A stretch of DNA of 64,000 nt from Bufo bufo (GCF_905171765.1 NC_053392.1:107698821-107762820), one strand, 5' to 3'. Positions 20,263 through 31,896 are shown, counted from the first letter of the stretch. The notes: generated by a model not told the origin, from the sequence alone. Program-made: numbers and translations.

Positions 20263-22728
20263 TTAACCGCCTCACGTCCGCCCATAGGATATAAACGTCC
20301 TATGGGTGGACGTCTATTTCTGACAGCACGTTTTAAAACGTCCTGTCAGAAATAGCAGCTGCACGCTAATCGTGCAGCTGCTGATCGGGTTGCCCACTGT
20401 CAGTGACAGCAGGGCAACCCTAAGACAAGGCAGGGACAGTGCCCAGGTGTCCCTGCCTTCACGATCGCTGCAGACACAGCGCTCACCGAGCGCTGTGTCT
20501 GCAGAGCAGGAAGCGCTGCACGCTTCCTGTTCCGGGCCGGCGGTCATGTGACCGCCGTGACCGGAGTGTGCAGGAGCTGTGTGAGGTCTCTCAGAGACCT
20601 CGATCAGCCCTGCTGTGAGGCTGTACAGCGCAGGATTGCTGCTGTACAGCCTCTATAGGGGTGCATTTGTCCTGTAACTGGGGCTACTATCTCAGCCCCA
20701 GTTACAGGAGAAATCAACTGTGAAAAAAAAATGAAAAAGTGAAGCAATCGTCCCCCAGAGGTCTTGTATGACCTTCTGGGGGACGAAAAGTGTAAAAAAA
20801 AATAAAAAAAATAAAGGGTTGAAAAAATAAAATAAAATAAAGTTTCACATGTAAAAAAAAAAAAAGTTCCAAAGTTAGGAATAAAAAAAAAAAAAATTAA
20901 AATTGAAAAAATAAAGTAAAATAGACATATTTAGTATTGCCGCGTCCGTAAAAACCAGCTCTATAAAAATATCACATGACCTAACCCCTCAGATGAACAC
21001 CGTAAAAAATAAATAAAAAAAACTGTGTCAAAACAAGCAATTTTTGTCACCTTGCATCACAAAAGGTGCAACACCAAGTGATCAAAAACGCGTATGTCCC
21101 ACAAAATGGTACCAATAAAACCGTCACCTCATCCCGCAAAAAATGAGCCCCTACATAAGAAAATCTCTCAAAAAATAAAAAAACTATAGCTCTTAGAACA
21201 TGGAGACACTAAAACATAATTTTTTTGGTTTCAAAAATGCTATTATTGTGTTAAAGTGAAACAAATAAAAAAAAGTATACATATTAGGTATTGCCGCGTC
21301 CGTAAAAACCAGCTCTATAAAAATATCACATGACCTAACCCCTCGGGTGAACACCGTAAAAAAAAAAAAAAAAAAAAACTGTGTCAAAACAAGCAATTTT
21401 TGTCACCTTGCATCACAAAAGGTGCAACACCAAGTGATCAAAAACGCGTATGTCCCACAAAATGGTACCAATAAAACCGTCACCTCATCCCGCAAAAAAT
21501 GAGCCCCTACATAAGAAAATCTCTCAAAAAATAAAAAAACTATAGCTCTCAGAACATGGACACATTAAAACATAATTTTTTGGTTTCAAAAATGCTATTA
21601 TTGTGTAAAACTTTAATAAATGAGAAAAAGTATACATATTAGGTATCGCCACGTCCGTAACAATCTGCTCTATAAAAATGTCACTTGACTGAACCCCTAA
21701 GGTGAACGCTGTAAAAATAAATAAATAGAAACTGTGCTAAAACAACCAATTTTTTGGTCACCTTGCCCCATAAAGTGTTATATTGAATGATCAAAAAATC
21801 ATATGTACCCAAAAATAGTACTAATAAAACTGGCACCTTATCCCCTAGTTTCCAAAATGGGGTCACTTCTTGGGAGTTTCTACTGTAAGGGTGCATCAGG
21901 GGGCTTCAAATGGGACATGGCATCTAAAAACCATGTGGAGTTCCTTTCCTTCTGCGCCCTGCCGTGTGCCCATACAGCAGTTTACGACCACATGTGGGGT
22001 GTTTTTGTAAACCGCAGAATCTGGGTAATAAATATTGAGTTTTGTTTGGCTGTTAACCATCGATGTGTTAGAGAAAAAAATTGATTAAAATGGAAAATCT
22101 GCCAAAAAAGTGAAATTTAAAAATTTGATCTCCATTTTCCTTTAATTCTTGTGGAACGCCTAAAGGGTTAACAAAGTTTGTAAAATCGGTTTTGAATACC
22201 TTGAGGGGTGTAGTTTCTACAATGGGGTCATTTATGGGGGTATCCACTATGTAGGCCCCACAAAGTGACTTCAGACCTGAACTGGTCCTTATAAAGTGGG
22301 TTTTGGCAATTTTCTTAAAAATTTGAAGAATTGCTTCTAAACTTCTAAGCCTTCTAACGTCCTAAAAAAATAAAATGACATTTCCAAAATGATGCCAACA
22401 TAAAGTAGACATATGGGGAATGTTAAATAATAAATATTTTATGAGGTATCACTTTCTGTTTTAAAAGCAGAGAAATTGAAATTTAGAAAATTGCGATTTT
22501 TTTAAATTTTTGGGTAAATTTGGGATTTTTTCATAAATAAAGGTGAAATATTTTGACTCAAATTTATGACTATCATGAAGTACAATGTGTCACGAGAAAA
22601 CAATCTCTGAATGACTTGGATAAATAAAGGCGTTCCAAAGTTATTACCACATAAAGTGAGATATGTCCGTTTTGCAAAATTTGGCCTGGTCAGGAAGGGG
22701 GCAAAGGGCCCAGATGGGAAGTGGTTAA
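20263..22728. mobile_element. non-autonomous piggyBac-type element, 2.5 kb
   Basis: TTAA at 20263-20266 and again at 22725-22728 matches the invariant piggyBac target duplication. The ends read TTAACCGCCTCACGTCCGCC and, in reverse complement, TTAACCACTTCCCATCTGGG. They share TTAACC(G/A)C(C/T)TC with the autonomous piggyBac at 49393. No transposase is encoded. The left 450 bp holds several hairpins, such as CCATAGGATATAAACGTCCT followed by ATGG. The element carries a threefold internal repeat. Confidence 0.7.
20925..21980. repeat. three direct repeats of about 355 bp
   Basis: Copies begin at GTATTGCCGCGTCCGTAAAA (about 20933 and 21290) and GTATCGCCACGTCCGTAACA (about 21643). The first two are almost identical, and the third is diverged. 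They include AAAATGGTACCAATAAAACC. The array lies inside the non-autonomous piggyBac-type element. Confidence 0.9.
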
Positions 22729-23019
22729 ATGAGTTTCTGTCTGTCTAGACATCTGTCTGTCTGGACGTTCTTTATGCACGACCAAACAACTAGACCGATC
22801 TTCACCAAATTTGGCACACAGGTACATCAGGTGTCCTGGAAGGTTTTAGACCGGGTCTCAGCTCTCTAGGACGTACCGTTCCTGAGATATTCAAAAAAAA
22901 TAACCCACATTAGCCAATACAAGCCTGCAAGTCTTTCTCTTCGAATCCCAACTGCCATAAACACAGCTTTACTCCAGGTTTCCATAACAACCCAGCCATT
23001 TTTATTTTACCGAAAAAGG

Positions 23020-26000
23020 GGCAGTCACTGTGAAAGTCACTGTTAAAGGGGCGGTCACTGTGAAAGTCACTGTTAAAGCGGAATTCATTGTGAAAGACAC
23101 TGTTAAAGGGGCGGTCACTGTAAAAGTTGCTGTTAAAGGGGCGGTCACTGTGAAAGTCACTGTTAAAGGGGCGGTCACTGTGAAAGTCACTGTTAAAGGG
23201 GAAGTCATTGTAAAAGACACTGTTAATGGGGTGGTCACTGTGAAAGTTAATGTTAAAGGGGCGGTCACTGTAAAAGTCACTGTTAAAGGGGTAGTCACTG
23301 TGAAAGTCACTGTTAAAGGGGTAGTCACTGTGAAAGTCACTGTTAAAGAGGCGGCCACTGTGAAAGTCACTGTTAAAGGGGCAGTCACTGTTAAAGGGGC
23401 GGTCACTGTGAAAGTCACTGTTAAAGGGGCGGTCACTGTGAAAGTCACTGTTAAAGGGGAAGTCATTGTGAAAGACACTGTTAAAGGGGCGGTCACTGTG
23501 AAAGTTACTGTTAAAGGGGCGGTCACTGCAAAAGTCACTGTTAAAGGGGCGGTCACTGTGAAAGTCACTGTTAAAGATGCGGTCACTGTGAAAGTCAATG
23601 TTAAAGGGGCGGTCACTGTAAAAGTCACTGTTAAAGGGGTAGTCACTGTGAAAGTCACTATTAAAGGGGTAGTCACTGTGAAAGTCACTGTTAAAGAGGC
23701 GGCCACTGTGAAAGTCACTGTTAAAGGGGCAGTCACTGTTAAAGGGGCGGTCACTGTGAAAGTCACTGTTAAAGGGTAGGTCACTGTAAAAGTTACTGTT
23801 AAAGGGGCGGTCACTGTGAAAGTCACTGTTAAAGGGGCAGTCACTGTTAAAGGGGTGGTCACTGTGAAAGTCACTGTTAAAGGGGCAGTCACTGTTAAAG
23901 GGGCGGTCACTGTGAAAGTCACTGTTAAAGGGGCGTCACTGTGAAAGTCACTGTTAAAGGGGCGGTCATTGTGAAAGACACTGTTAAAGCGGAAGTCATT
24001 GTGAAAGACACTGTTAAAGGGGCGGTCACTGTAAAAGTTGCTGTTAAAGGGGCGGTCACTGTGAAAGTCACTGTTAAAGGGGCGGTCACTGTGAAAGTCA
24101 CTGTTAAAGGGGCGGTCATTGTGAAAGACACTGTTAAAGGGGCGGTCACTTTGAAAGTTACTGTTAAAGGGGCGGTCACTGTAAAAGTCACTGTTAAATG
24201 GGCGGTCACTGTTAAAGGGGCGGTCACTGTGAAAGTCACTGTTAAAGGGGCAGTCACTGTAAAAGTCACTGTTAAAGAGCGGTAACTGTGAAAGTCACTG
24301 TTAAAGGGGCAGTCACTGTTAAAGGGGCGGTCACTGTGAAAGTTACTGTTAAAGGAGAGGTCACTGTAAAAGTCAATGTTAAAGGGGCGGTCACTGTGAA
24401 AGTCACTGTTAAAGGGGTGGTCACTGTAAAAGTCACTGTTAAAGGGGTAGTCACTGTGAAAGAGGCGGTCACTGTGAAAGTCACTGTTAAAGGGGCAATC
24501 ACTTTTAAGGGGGCGGTCACTGTGAAAGTCACTGTTAAAGGGGCGGTCACTGTGAAAGTCACTATTAAAGGGGCGGTCACTGTAAAAGTCACTGTTAAAG
24601 GGGTAGTCACTGTGAAAGTCACTGTTAAAGGGGCGGTCACTGTGAAAGTAACTGTTAAAGAGGCGGCCACTGTGAAAGTCACTGTTAAAGGGGCAGTCAC
24701 TATTAAAGGGGCGGTCACTGTGAAAGTCACTGTTAAAGGGGCAGTCACTGTTAAAGGGGCCATCACTGTGAAAGTCACTGTTAAAGGGGCAGTCACTGTT
24801 AAAGGGGCGGTCACTGTGAAAGTCACTGTTAAAGGGGCAGTCACTGTGAAAGTCACTGTTAAAGGGGCTTTCACTGTTAAAGTGGAGGTCACTGTAAAAG
24901 TCACTGTTAAATGGACGGTCACTGTAAAAGTCACTGTTAAAGCGACGGTCACTGTGAAAGTCACTGTTAAAGAGGCGGCCACTGTGAAATTCACTGTAAA
25001 AGGGGCGGTCACTGTGAAAGTCACTGTTAAAGGGGAGGTCACTGTAAAAGTCACTGTTAAAGGGGCAGTCACTGTGAAAGCCACTGTTAAATGGGTGGTC
25101 ACTGTGAAAGTCACTGTTAAAGGGGCGCTCAATTTGAAAGTCACTTTAAATGGGCGGGCAGTGTTGAGGTCTTTGTTAAAGGGGCTGCCACTGTGTAAGT
25201 CACTGTTAAAGGGGCGGTCACTGTGAAAATCACTGTTAAAGGGGCGGTCATTGTGAAAGTCACTGTTATAGAGGCGGTCACTGTGAAAGTTACTGTTAAA
25301 GGGGCGGTCACTGTGAAAGTCACTGTTAAAAGGGTGGTCACTGTTAAAGGGGCGGTAACTGTGAAAGTCACTGTTAAAAGGGTGGTCACTGTTAAAGGGG
25401 CGGTAACTGTGAAAGTCATTGTTAAAGGGGCGGTGAGTGTAAAAGTCACTGTTAAAGGGGCGGTCACTGTGAAAGTTACTGTTAAAGGGGCGGTCATTGT
25501 GAAAGTCAATGTTAAAGGGGCTGTCATTGTGAATGTCACTGTTAAAGGGGTGGTCACTGTTAAAGGGGCGATCACTGTGAAAGTCACTATTAAAGGGGCG
25601 GTCACTGTGAAAGTCACTGTTAGAGGGGCGGTCATTGTGAAAGTCACTGTTAAAGGGGCGGTCACTGTGAAAGTCACTGTTAAAGGGGCGGTCACTGTGA
25701 AAGTCATTGTTAAAGGGGCGGTCTCTGTGAAAGTCACTGTTAAAGAGGCGGCCACTGTGAAAGTCACTGTTAAAGGGGCGATCACTGTTAAAGTCACTGT
25801 TAAAGGGGAGGTCACTGTAAAAGTCACTGTTAAAGGGACGGTCACTGTGAAAGTCACTGTTAAAAGGGTGGTCACTGTTAAAGGGGCGGTCACTGTGAAA
25901 GTTACTGTTAAAGGGGAGGTCATTGTGAAAGTCACTGTTAAAGGGGCGGCCACTGTGAAAGTTACTGTTAAAGGGGCAGTCACTGTAAAAGGGGCAGTCA

Positions 26001-26270
26001 CTGTGAAAGTCACTGTTAAAGGGGTGGTCACTGTGAAAGTCATTGTTAAAGAGGCGGACACTGTGAAAGTTACTGCTAAAGGGGCGGTCACTGTTAAAGG
26101 GGCGATCACTGTGAAAGTCACTGTTAAAGGGTAGGTCACTGTAAAAGTCACTGTTAAAGGGGCAGTCACTGTTAAAGTCACTGTTAAATATGCGGTCACT
26201 GTGAAAGTCACTGTTAAAGGGGCGGTCACTGTGAAAGTCACTGTTAAAGGGGCGGTCCCTGTGAAAGTCA
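23020..26270. repeat. 30-bp minisatellite, about 105-110 copies
   Basis: The unit is GGTCACTGTGAAAGTCACTG followed by TTAAAGGGGC, with shortened units (GTCACTGTTAAAGGGGC) scattered in it. A period of 30 keeps frames open on both strands (VKVTVKGAVT on plus, TVTFTVTAPL on minus), up to 801 codons on the minus strand at 24272-26677. These frames are artefacts. The unit itself contains the partly palindromic CACTGTGAAAGTCACTGT. Confidence 0.97.
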
Positions 26271-26650
26271 CATTTTAAATGGGCAGGCACTGTTGAGGTC
26301 TTTGTTAAAGGGGCGGGCACTGTGTAAGTCACTGTTAAAGGGTCGGGCACTGTGAAGGTTACTGTTAAAGGGGCGGCCACTATGAAGGTCACTATTGAAG
26401 GGGTGGTCAATGCTAAAGGGGCGGGGACTGTGGAGGTCTCTGTTAAAGGGACGGGCACTGTGTAAGTCACTGTTAAAGGGGCGGGCACTGTGAAGGTCAC
26501 TGTTAAAGGGGCAGCCACTATGAAGGTCACTGTTAAAGGGGTGGTCAATGCTAAAGGGGCGGGCACTGTGGAGGTCAATGTTAAAGGGGTGGCCACTGTG
26601 GAGGTCATTAATAAAGGGGTGGATACTGTAGAGGTCACTGGTTTGGGGGA
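26271..26650. repeat. diverged tail of the 30-bp minisatellite
   Basis: Units here shift to the GGGCACTGTGGAGGTCACTG form that dominates the array in element 2. This border zone shows unit-type turnover. Confidence 0.85.
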
Positions 26651-26706
26651 AACTGTCGATATCTTTTTACGACACACGGAAACATAAAATGAAATAGATG
26701 AATTTT

Positions 26707-26735
26707 ACCCGTGCAAAGCCGGGTCCTTCTGCTAA
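26707..26735 (+). terminator. Helitron 3' hairpin and CTAA end (element 1)
   Basis: Stem ACCCG/CGGGT (loop TGCAAAGC), then CCTTCTG and CTAA. This is probably the rolling-circle termination signal of the transposon, not a transcription terminator. Confidence 0.65.
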
Positions 26736-27109
26736 TATCTTATATATATATAAAAATGAGTTTCTGTCTGTCTAGACGTCTGTCTGTCTGGACGTTCTTT
26801 ATGCATGACCAAACGACTGGACCGATCTTCACCAAATTTGGCACACAGGTACATCAGGTGTCCAGGAAGGTTTTAGACCTGCATTAGCCAATAGAAGCCA
26901 GCAAGCCTTTCACTTAAATCCGAACTGCCATTTACACGGTCACATGTCTCTTATTAGCCAAAAGAAGCTCGCAAGTCCTACTCCAGGTTGCCATAACAAC
27001 TGATCACAGGTTTTAGCAGTTCACAGGTCCTTAAATATTAAGTCATATGATGTATGACGGCACAACTACACTGCTACATGCATGGGGCAAAGGGCCACTA
27101 TAAACGGAT

Positions 27110-28430
27110 GGCCGCTGTGGAGTTCACTGTTAAAGAGGCAAGCACTGTGGAGTTCACTGTAAAAAGGGCGGTCACTATAAAGGGACGGACAATGTGTAGG
27201 TTACTGTTAAAGTGGCGGTCACTGTTAAAGGGGTGGGCATTGTGGAGGTCACTGTGGAGGTCACTATTAAAGGGGCAGGCACTGTGCATAACACTGTTAA
27301 ATGGGCAGCCATTATGAAGGTCACTGTTAAAGGGGCGGGCACTTTGCAGGTCATTGTTAAATGGGCGGGCACTGTGGAGGTCACTGTTAAAGGGGCGGGG
27401 ACTGTGAAGGTCACTGTTAAAAGAGCAGGCACTGCGGAGGTCACTGTTAAAGGGGCATGAAATCTGGAAGTCACTGTTAAAGGGGAAGGTACTGTAGAAG
27501 TCACTGTTAAAGGGGCGGGAACTGCAGGGGTGATTGTTAAAGGGGCTGGCACTGTGGAAGTCACTGTTAAAGGGGCGGGTACTGTGAAGGTCACTGTTAA
27601 AGGGGCGACCGCTATGAAGGTCACTGTTAAAGGGGTAGTCAATGTTAAAGGGGCGGGCAAGGTGGAGGTCACTGTTAAAGGGGTGAGCACTGTGGAGGTT
27701 AATGTTAAAAGAGGAGGCACTGCGGAGGTCACTGTTAAAGAGGCATGCAATGTTTAAGTCACTGTTAAAGGGGCAGGTACTGTGGAAGTCACTGTTAAAG
27801 AAGCGGGCACTGCGGAGGTCACTGTTAAAGGAGCGGGCACTGTGGAAGTCACTGGTAAAGGGCGTGTACTGTGGAGGTCACTGTTAAAGGGGTGGTCAAT
27901 GTTAAAGGGGCGTGCACTGTGGAGGTCACTTTTAAAAGGGCGGCCACTGTGGAGGTCACAGTTAAAGGGGCGAGCACTAAGAAAGGTCACTGTTAAAGGG
28001 GCGGCCACTATGAAGGTCACTGTTAAAGGGGTGTTCAATGTTAAAGGGGGGCACTATGGACATCACTGTTAAAGGGGCAGGTACTGTAGAGGTCACTGTT
28101 AAAGGGGCAGACACTGTAAAGGTCACTGTTAAAGGGGTGAGCACTGTGGAGGTCACTTCTAAAGGGGCAGGCACTGTGGAGGTCTCTGTTAAAGGGGCGG
28201 GCACTGTGGAAGTCACTGTTAAAGGGGCGGGCACTGTGGAGGTCATTGTTAAAGGGGCGGCCTATATGAAGGTCACTGTTAAAGGGGTGGTCAATGTTAA
28301 AGGGGTGGGAACTGTGGAGGTCACTGTTAAAGGGGCGGGCACTGTGAAGATCACTGTTAAAGGGTCTGGCACTGTGGAGGTTATTGTTAAAGGGGCAGGT
28401 AGTGTAGAGGTCACTGTTATGAGAAATACT
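27110..28430. repeat. 30-bp minisatellite, about 43 copies
   Basis: The unit form is GGGCACTGTGGAGGTCACTG followed by TTAAAGGGGC, related to the array in element 1 but with G-richer variants. Individual units are more diverged than in element 1. Open frames such as 27175-27750 are repeat artefacts. Confidence 0.95.
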
Positions 28431-28510
28431 GTTGATAACTTTTTACAACACATGGAAACATGAAATGAAATAGAATAAATATACCTGTGCGAAAAAAATA
28501 TTAAAAAAAA

Positions 28511-28540
28511 TACCTGTGCGAAGCCGGGTCCTTCTGCTAG
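28511..28540 (+). terminator. Helitron 3' hairpin and CTAG end (element 2)
   Basis: ACCTGTGCGAAGCCGGGT forms a weak stem seven bases before CTAG. An incomplete extra copy, ACCTGTGCGAAAAAAATATT, lies just upstream at about 28482-28501, so the end may have been duplicated. Confidence 0.6.
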
Positions 28541-28552
28541 TATATATATATA

Positions 28553-30107
28553 CAGTCGTGGCCAAAAGTTTTGAAAATTACATAAATATTGGAAATTGGA
28601 AAAGTTGCTGCTTAAATTTTTATAATAGCAATTTGCATATAATCCAGAATGTTATGAAGAGTGATCAGATGAATTGCATAGTCCTTCTTTGCCATAAAAA
28701 TTAACTTAATCCCAAAAAAACCTTTCCACTGCATTTCATTGCTGTCATTAAAGGACCTGCTGAGATCATTTCAGTAATCGTCTTGTTACCTCAGGTGAGA
28801 ATGTTGACGAGCACAAGGCTGGAGATCATTATGTCAGGCTGATTGGGTTAAAATGGCAGACTTGACATGTTAAAAGGAGGGTGATGCTTAAAATCATTGT
28901 TCTTCCATTGTTAACCATGGTGACCTGCAAAGAAACGCGTGCAGCCATCATTGCGTTGCATAAAAATGGCTTCACAGGCAAGGATATTGTGGCTACTAAG
29001 ATTGCACCTCAATCAACAATTTATAGGATCATCAAGAACTTTAAGGAAAGAGGTTCAATTCTTGTTAAGAAGGCTTCAGGGCGTCCAAGAAAGTCCAGCA
29101 AGCGCCAGGATCGTCTCCTAAAGAGGATTCAGCTGCGGGATCGGAGTGCCACCAGTGCAGAGCTTGCTCAGGAATGGCAGCAGGCAGGTGTGAGCACATC
29201 TGCACGCACTGTGAGGCAAAGACTTTTGGAAGATGGCCTGGTGTCAAGAAGCGCAGCAAAGAAGCCACTTCTCTCCAAAAAAAACATCAAGGTCAGATTG
29301 ATCTTCTGCAGAAAGTATGGTGAATGGACTGCTGAGGACTGGGGCAAAGTCATATTCTCCGATGAAGCCTCTTTCCGATTATTTGGGGCATCTGTAAAAA
29401 AGGCTTGTCCGGAGAAGAAAAGGTGAGCGCTACCATCCGTCCTGTGTCATGTCAACAGTAAAGCATCCTGAGACCATTTATGTGTGGGGTTGATTCTCAT
29501 CAAAGGGAGTGGGCTCACTCACAATTTTGCCCAAAAACACATCCATGAATAAAGAATGGTACCAAAACACCCTCCAACAGCAACTTCTTCCAACAATCCA
29601 ACAACAATTTGGTGAAGAACAATGCATTTTCCAGCACGATGGAGCACCGTGCCATAAGACAAAAGTGATAACTAAGTGGCTCGGGGACCAAAACGTTGAC
29701 ATTTTGGGTCCATGGCCTGGAAACTCCCCAGATCTTAATCCCATTGAGAACTTGTGGTCAATCCTCAAGAGGCGGGTGGACAAACAAAAATCCACTAATT
29801 CTGACAAACTCCAAGAAGTGATTATGAAAGAATGGGTTGCTATCAGTCAGGAATTGGCCCAGAAGTTGATTGAGAGCATGCCCAGTCGAATTGCAGAGGT
29901 CCTGAAAAAGAAGGGCCAACACTGCAAATACTGACTCTTTGCATAAATGTCATGTAATTGTCGATAAAAGCCTTTTAAACGTATGAAGTGCGTGTAATTA
30001 TATTTCACTACATCACAGAAACAACTGAAACAAAGATCTAAAAGCAGTTTAGCAGCAAACTTTGTGAAAACTAATATTTGTGTCATTCTCAAAACTTTTG
30101 GCCACGA

Positions 30108-30110
<3 letters not shown>
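28553..30110 (+). mobile_element. Tc1-like transposon, DD35E spacing
   Basis: The 1558-bp element is flanked by TA within (TA)n. The ends are CAGTCGTGGCCAAAAGTTTT and its inverted partner AAAACTTTTGGCCACGACTG. The inverted repeat continues imperfectly further in (GAAAATTACATAAATATT versus its partner at about 30072-30090). One transposase gene on the plus strand is broken at two sites. Confidence 0.95.
28917..29934 (+). pseudogene. Tc1-like transposase, frameshift plus stop
   Basis: The start ATG at 28917 gives MVTCKETRAAIIALHKNGFT. Two helix-turn-helix domains follow (DIVATKIAPQSTIYRII; SARTVRQRLLEDGL). The first catalytic D is in VIFSDEASFRLFG, the second in IFQHDGAPCH, and the E in [11 protein letters not shown]. 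The D-to-E gap is 35 residues, as in the DD35E group rather than DD34E. The frame changes between about 29395 and 29425, and a TGA interrupts VWG-FSSKGVGSL near 29491. The protein ends KKKGQHCKY. Only two lesions in about 340 codons suggest a young copy. Confidence 0.93.

Positions 30111-30140
<30 letters not shown>
30111..30140. repeat. (TA)n microsatellite between two Tc1 elements
   Basis: About 15 TA units. Two independent Tc1-type elements use this TA tract as target, one on each side. Confidence 0.95.
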
Positions 30141-30143
<3 letters not shown>

Positions 30144-31070
30144 TACAGACCAAAAGTTTGGACACACCTTCTCATTCAAAGAGTTTTCTTTATTTTCATG
30201 ACTATGAAGGCATCAAAACTATGAATTAACACATGTGGAATTATATACATAACAAACAAGTGTGAAACAATTGAAAATATGTCATATTCTAGGTTCTTCA
30301 AAGTAGCCACCTTTTGCTTTGATTACTGCACACTCTTGGCATTCTCTTGATGAGCTTCAAGAGGTAGTCCCCTGAAATGGTCTTCCAACAGTCTTGAAGG
30401 AGTTCCCAGAGATGCTTAGCACTTGTTGGCCCTTTTGCCTACACTCTGCGGTCCAGCTCACCCCAAACCATCTCGATTGGGTTCAGGTCCGGTGACTGTG
30501 GAGGCCAGGTCATCTGGCGCAGCACCCCATTACTCTCCTTCATGGTCAAATAGCCCTTACTTTCAAAGTTTTCCCAATTTTTCGGCTGACTGACCTTCAT
30601 TTCTTAAAGTAATGATGACCACTCGTTTTTCTTTACTTAGCTGCTTTTTTCTTGCCATAATACAAATTATAACAGTCTATTCAGTAGGACTATCAGCTGT
30701 GTATGCACCTGACTTCTCCTCAACGCAACTGATGGTCCCAACCCCATTTATAAGGCAAGAAATCCCACTTATTAAACCTGACAGGGCACACCTGTGAAGT
30801 GAAAACCATTTCAGGGGACTACCTCTTGAAGCTCCTCAAGAGAATGCTAAGAGTGTGTAAAGCAGAAATCAAAGCAAAAGGTGGCTACTTTGAAGAACCT
30901 AGAATATGACATATTTTCAGTTGTTTCACACTTGTTTGTTATGTATATAATTCCACATGTGTTAATTCATAGTTTTGATGCCTTCAGTGTGAATCTACAA
31001 TTTTCATAGTCATGAAAATAAAGAAAACTCTTTGAATGAGAAGGTGTGTCCAAACTTTTGGTCTGTACTG
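30141..31070 (-). mobile_element. internally deleted Tc1-like element
   Basis: The ends are CAGTACAGACCAAAAGTTTG and the inverted CAAACTTTTGGTCTGTACTG, flanked by TA, 930 bp in all. About 45 bp of terminal inverted repeat is nearly perfect (GGACACACC, TTCTCATTCAAAGAG). A second inverted block (TTGATGAGCTTCAAGAGGTA versus CTACCTCTTGAAGCTCCTCA near 30340 and 30820) makes much of the element a fold-back. Confidence 0.93.
30285..30658 (-). pseudogene. Tc1-like transposase, N- and C-termini fused
   Basis: On the minus strand the ATG at 30656-30658 starts MARKKQLSKEKRVVII, a transposase N-terminus. It is followed after a deletion by [30 protein letters not shown] and a C-terminal end (PRVCAVIKAKGGYF). 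The DNA-binding middle and both catalytic aspartates are gone, leaving only the E region. Such copies can be moved only by a full-length relative. Confidence 0.8.
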
Positions 31071-31627
31071 TATATATATAAAATTTGTGTCTTGCGTTTT
31101 AATAAAAAAGAAATGCATTAAAAAAAAAATATTTTTCCTTTCATATCGCCATATTCTGACCCCTATAACTTTTTTGTAGTTATGTATATAGCTGTGTGAG
31201 GTCTCATTTTTTGCGGGGAGATCTTTACTTTATTGATTCCCTTTTGTGTGCATGACTTTTTGATCACTTTTTATTTATTTTTTGTGGTAGGTAAAGTGAC
31301 CAAAAAACAGCAAATTAGCCATTTTGACTTTTTTTTTTCCATTTCATTGCTTATGGGATAAATATTTTTAGATATTAATAGTATGGGCATTTTTGCACAC
31401 GGCGATGCCCACAATATGTATTTTTTAAATTGTTTATGTATTTTTTTATTTATTTTGGAGACGTGGTTATTTGAATTGTTATATTTTCAAATATTATTTT
31501 TTTTTTAAACAACCGAGGGCTCCCTAGGAACTAATGTGCAGCAGCCTCTTGTCACTCAGGGGGGCAAGGCTCCCCAACCCTTGCAGCCAGAACACACCCA
31601 GAGGCGCACATGTTGGGAAGTGGTTAA
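31071..31627. mobile_element. piggyBac-type non-autonomous element, right part
   Basis: The sequence ends with GTTGGGAAGTGGTTAA (TTAA at 31624-31627), the same terminus as the element ending at 22728. The body has GGTCTCATTTTTTGCGGGGA, found in related amphibian TTAA elements. The left end was not found and was probably removed next to the Tc1 at 31070. Confidence 0.5.
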
Positions 31628-31890
31628 GGGGAAACATCTAAATGTCTTTGAATGGCCCAGAACTCAATCCAATGGAGAATGTGCGTCATAACTTGCACAC
31701 CACTGTACTGTGCACCAAAGAAACTAAATGAACTTGAAGAATTTGTCTACATATGCTAAGATAATAAATAATACTATAGATAATAGGGACATAACCCAAG
31801 ATACATACATATGTAATTGCAGCGACAGGTGGCTCTATAAAGCATTGACTGTCAGGTGGTAAATACTTATTCACACTAAAGTTCACTGGG
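31628..31890 (+). pseudogene. Tc1-like transposon tail
   Basis: AATGGCCCAGAACTCAATCC followed by AATGGAGAATGTG corresponds to the (S)P(D/E)LNPIEN region of a Tc1 transposase, here heavily mutated. AACTTGAAGAATTTGTC and GGTAAATACTTATTCACAC fit the C-terminus and 3' end of the same family. The upstream part is absent. Confidence 0.5.
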
Positions 31891-31896
31891 CAAAAG

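Larger units (their letters stand above)
22729..26735 (+). mobile_element. Helitron-like element 1
   Basis: The left side ATGAGTTTCTGTCTGTCTAG and following GGACGTTCTTTATGCACGAC are shared with element 2 at about 26755. The right end is a short hairpin, ACCCGTGCAAAGCCGGGT (26707-26724), followed by CCTTCTGCTAA. A hairpin shortly before a CTRR end is the Helitron 3' signature, and Helitrons move by rolling circle without target duplication. No Rep/helicase gene is present. The interior is almost entirely a 30-bp minisatellite. The 5' terminus is not exactly placed. Confidence 0.65.
26745..28540 (+). mobile_element. Helitron-like element 2
   Basis: Starts with the same AAAATGAGTTTCTGTCTGTC and CACCAAATTTGGCACACAGG text as element 1, and ends with ACCTGTGCGAAGCCGGGT, CCTTCTG and CTAG at 28537-28540. 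The two elements lie head to tail with about 10 bp of TA-rich DNA between them. That fits Helitrons preferring AT sites or a tandem rolling-circle product. There is no coding gene. Confidence 0.65.

Noticed and set aside
23002..26677. Open frames up to 801 codons on both strands (VKVTVKGAVT and TVTFTVTAPL repeats)
   Set aside because: Pure 30-bp minisatellite translated in different frames. No start context, domain or non-repetitive part.
26707..26724. GC hairpin taken as a bacterial-type transcription terminator
   Set aside because: No bacterial context. The hairpin plus CTRR end is better explained as a Helitron 3' terminus.
23020..28430. Regularly spaced 30-bp repeats suggesting a CRISPR array
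   Set aside because: Units are directly adjacent with no unique spacers, and the context is a vertebrate transposon.
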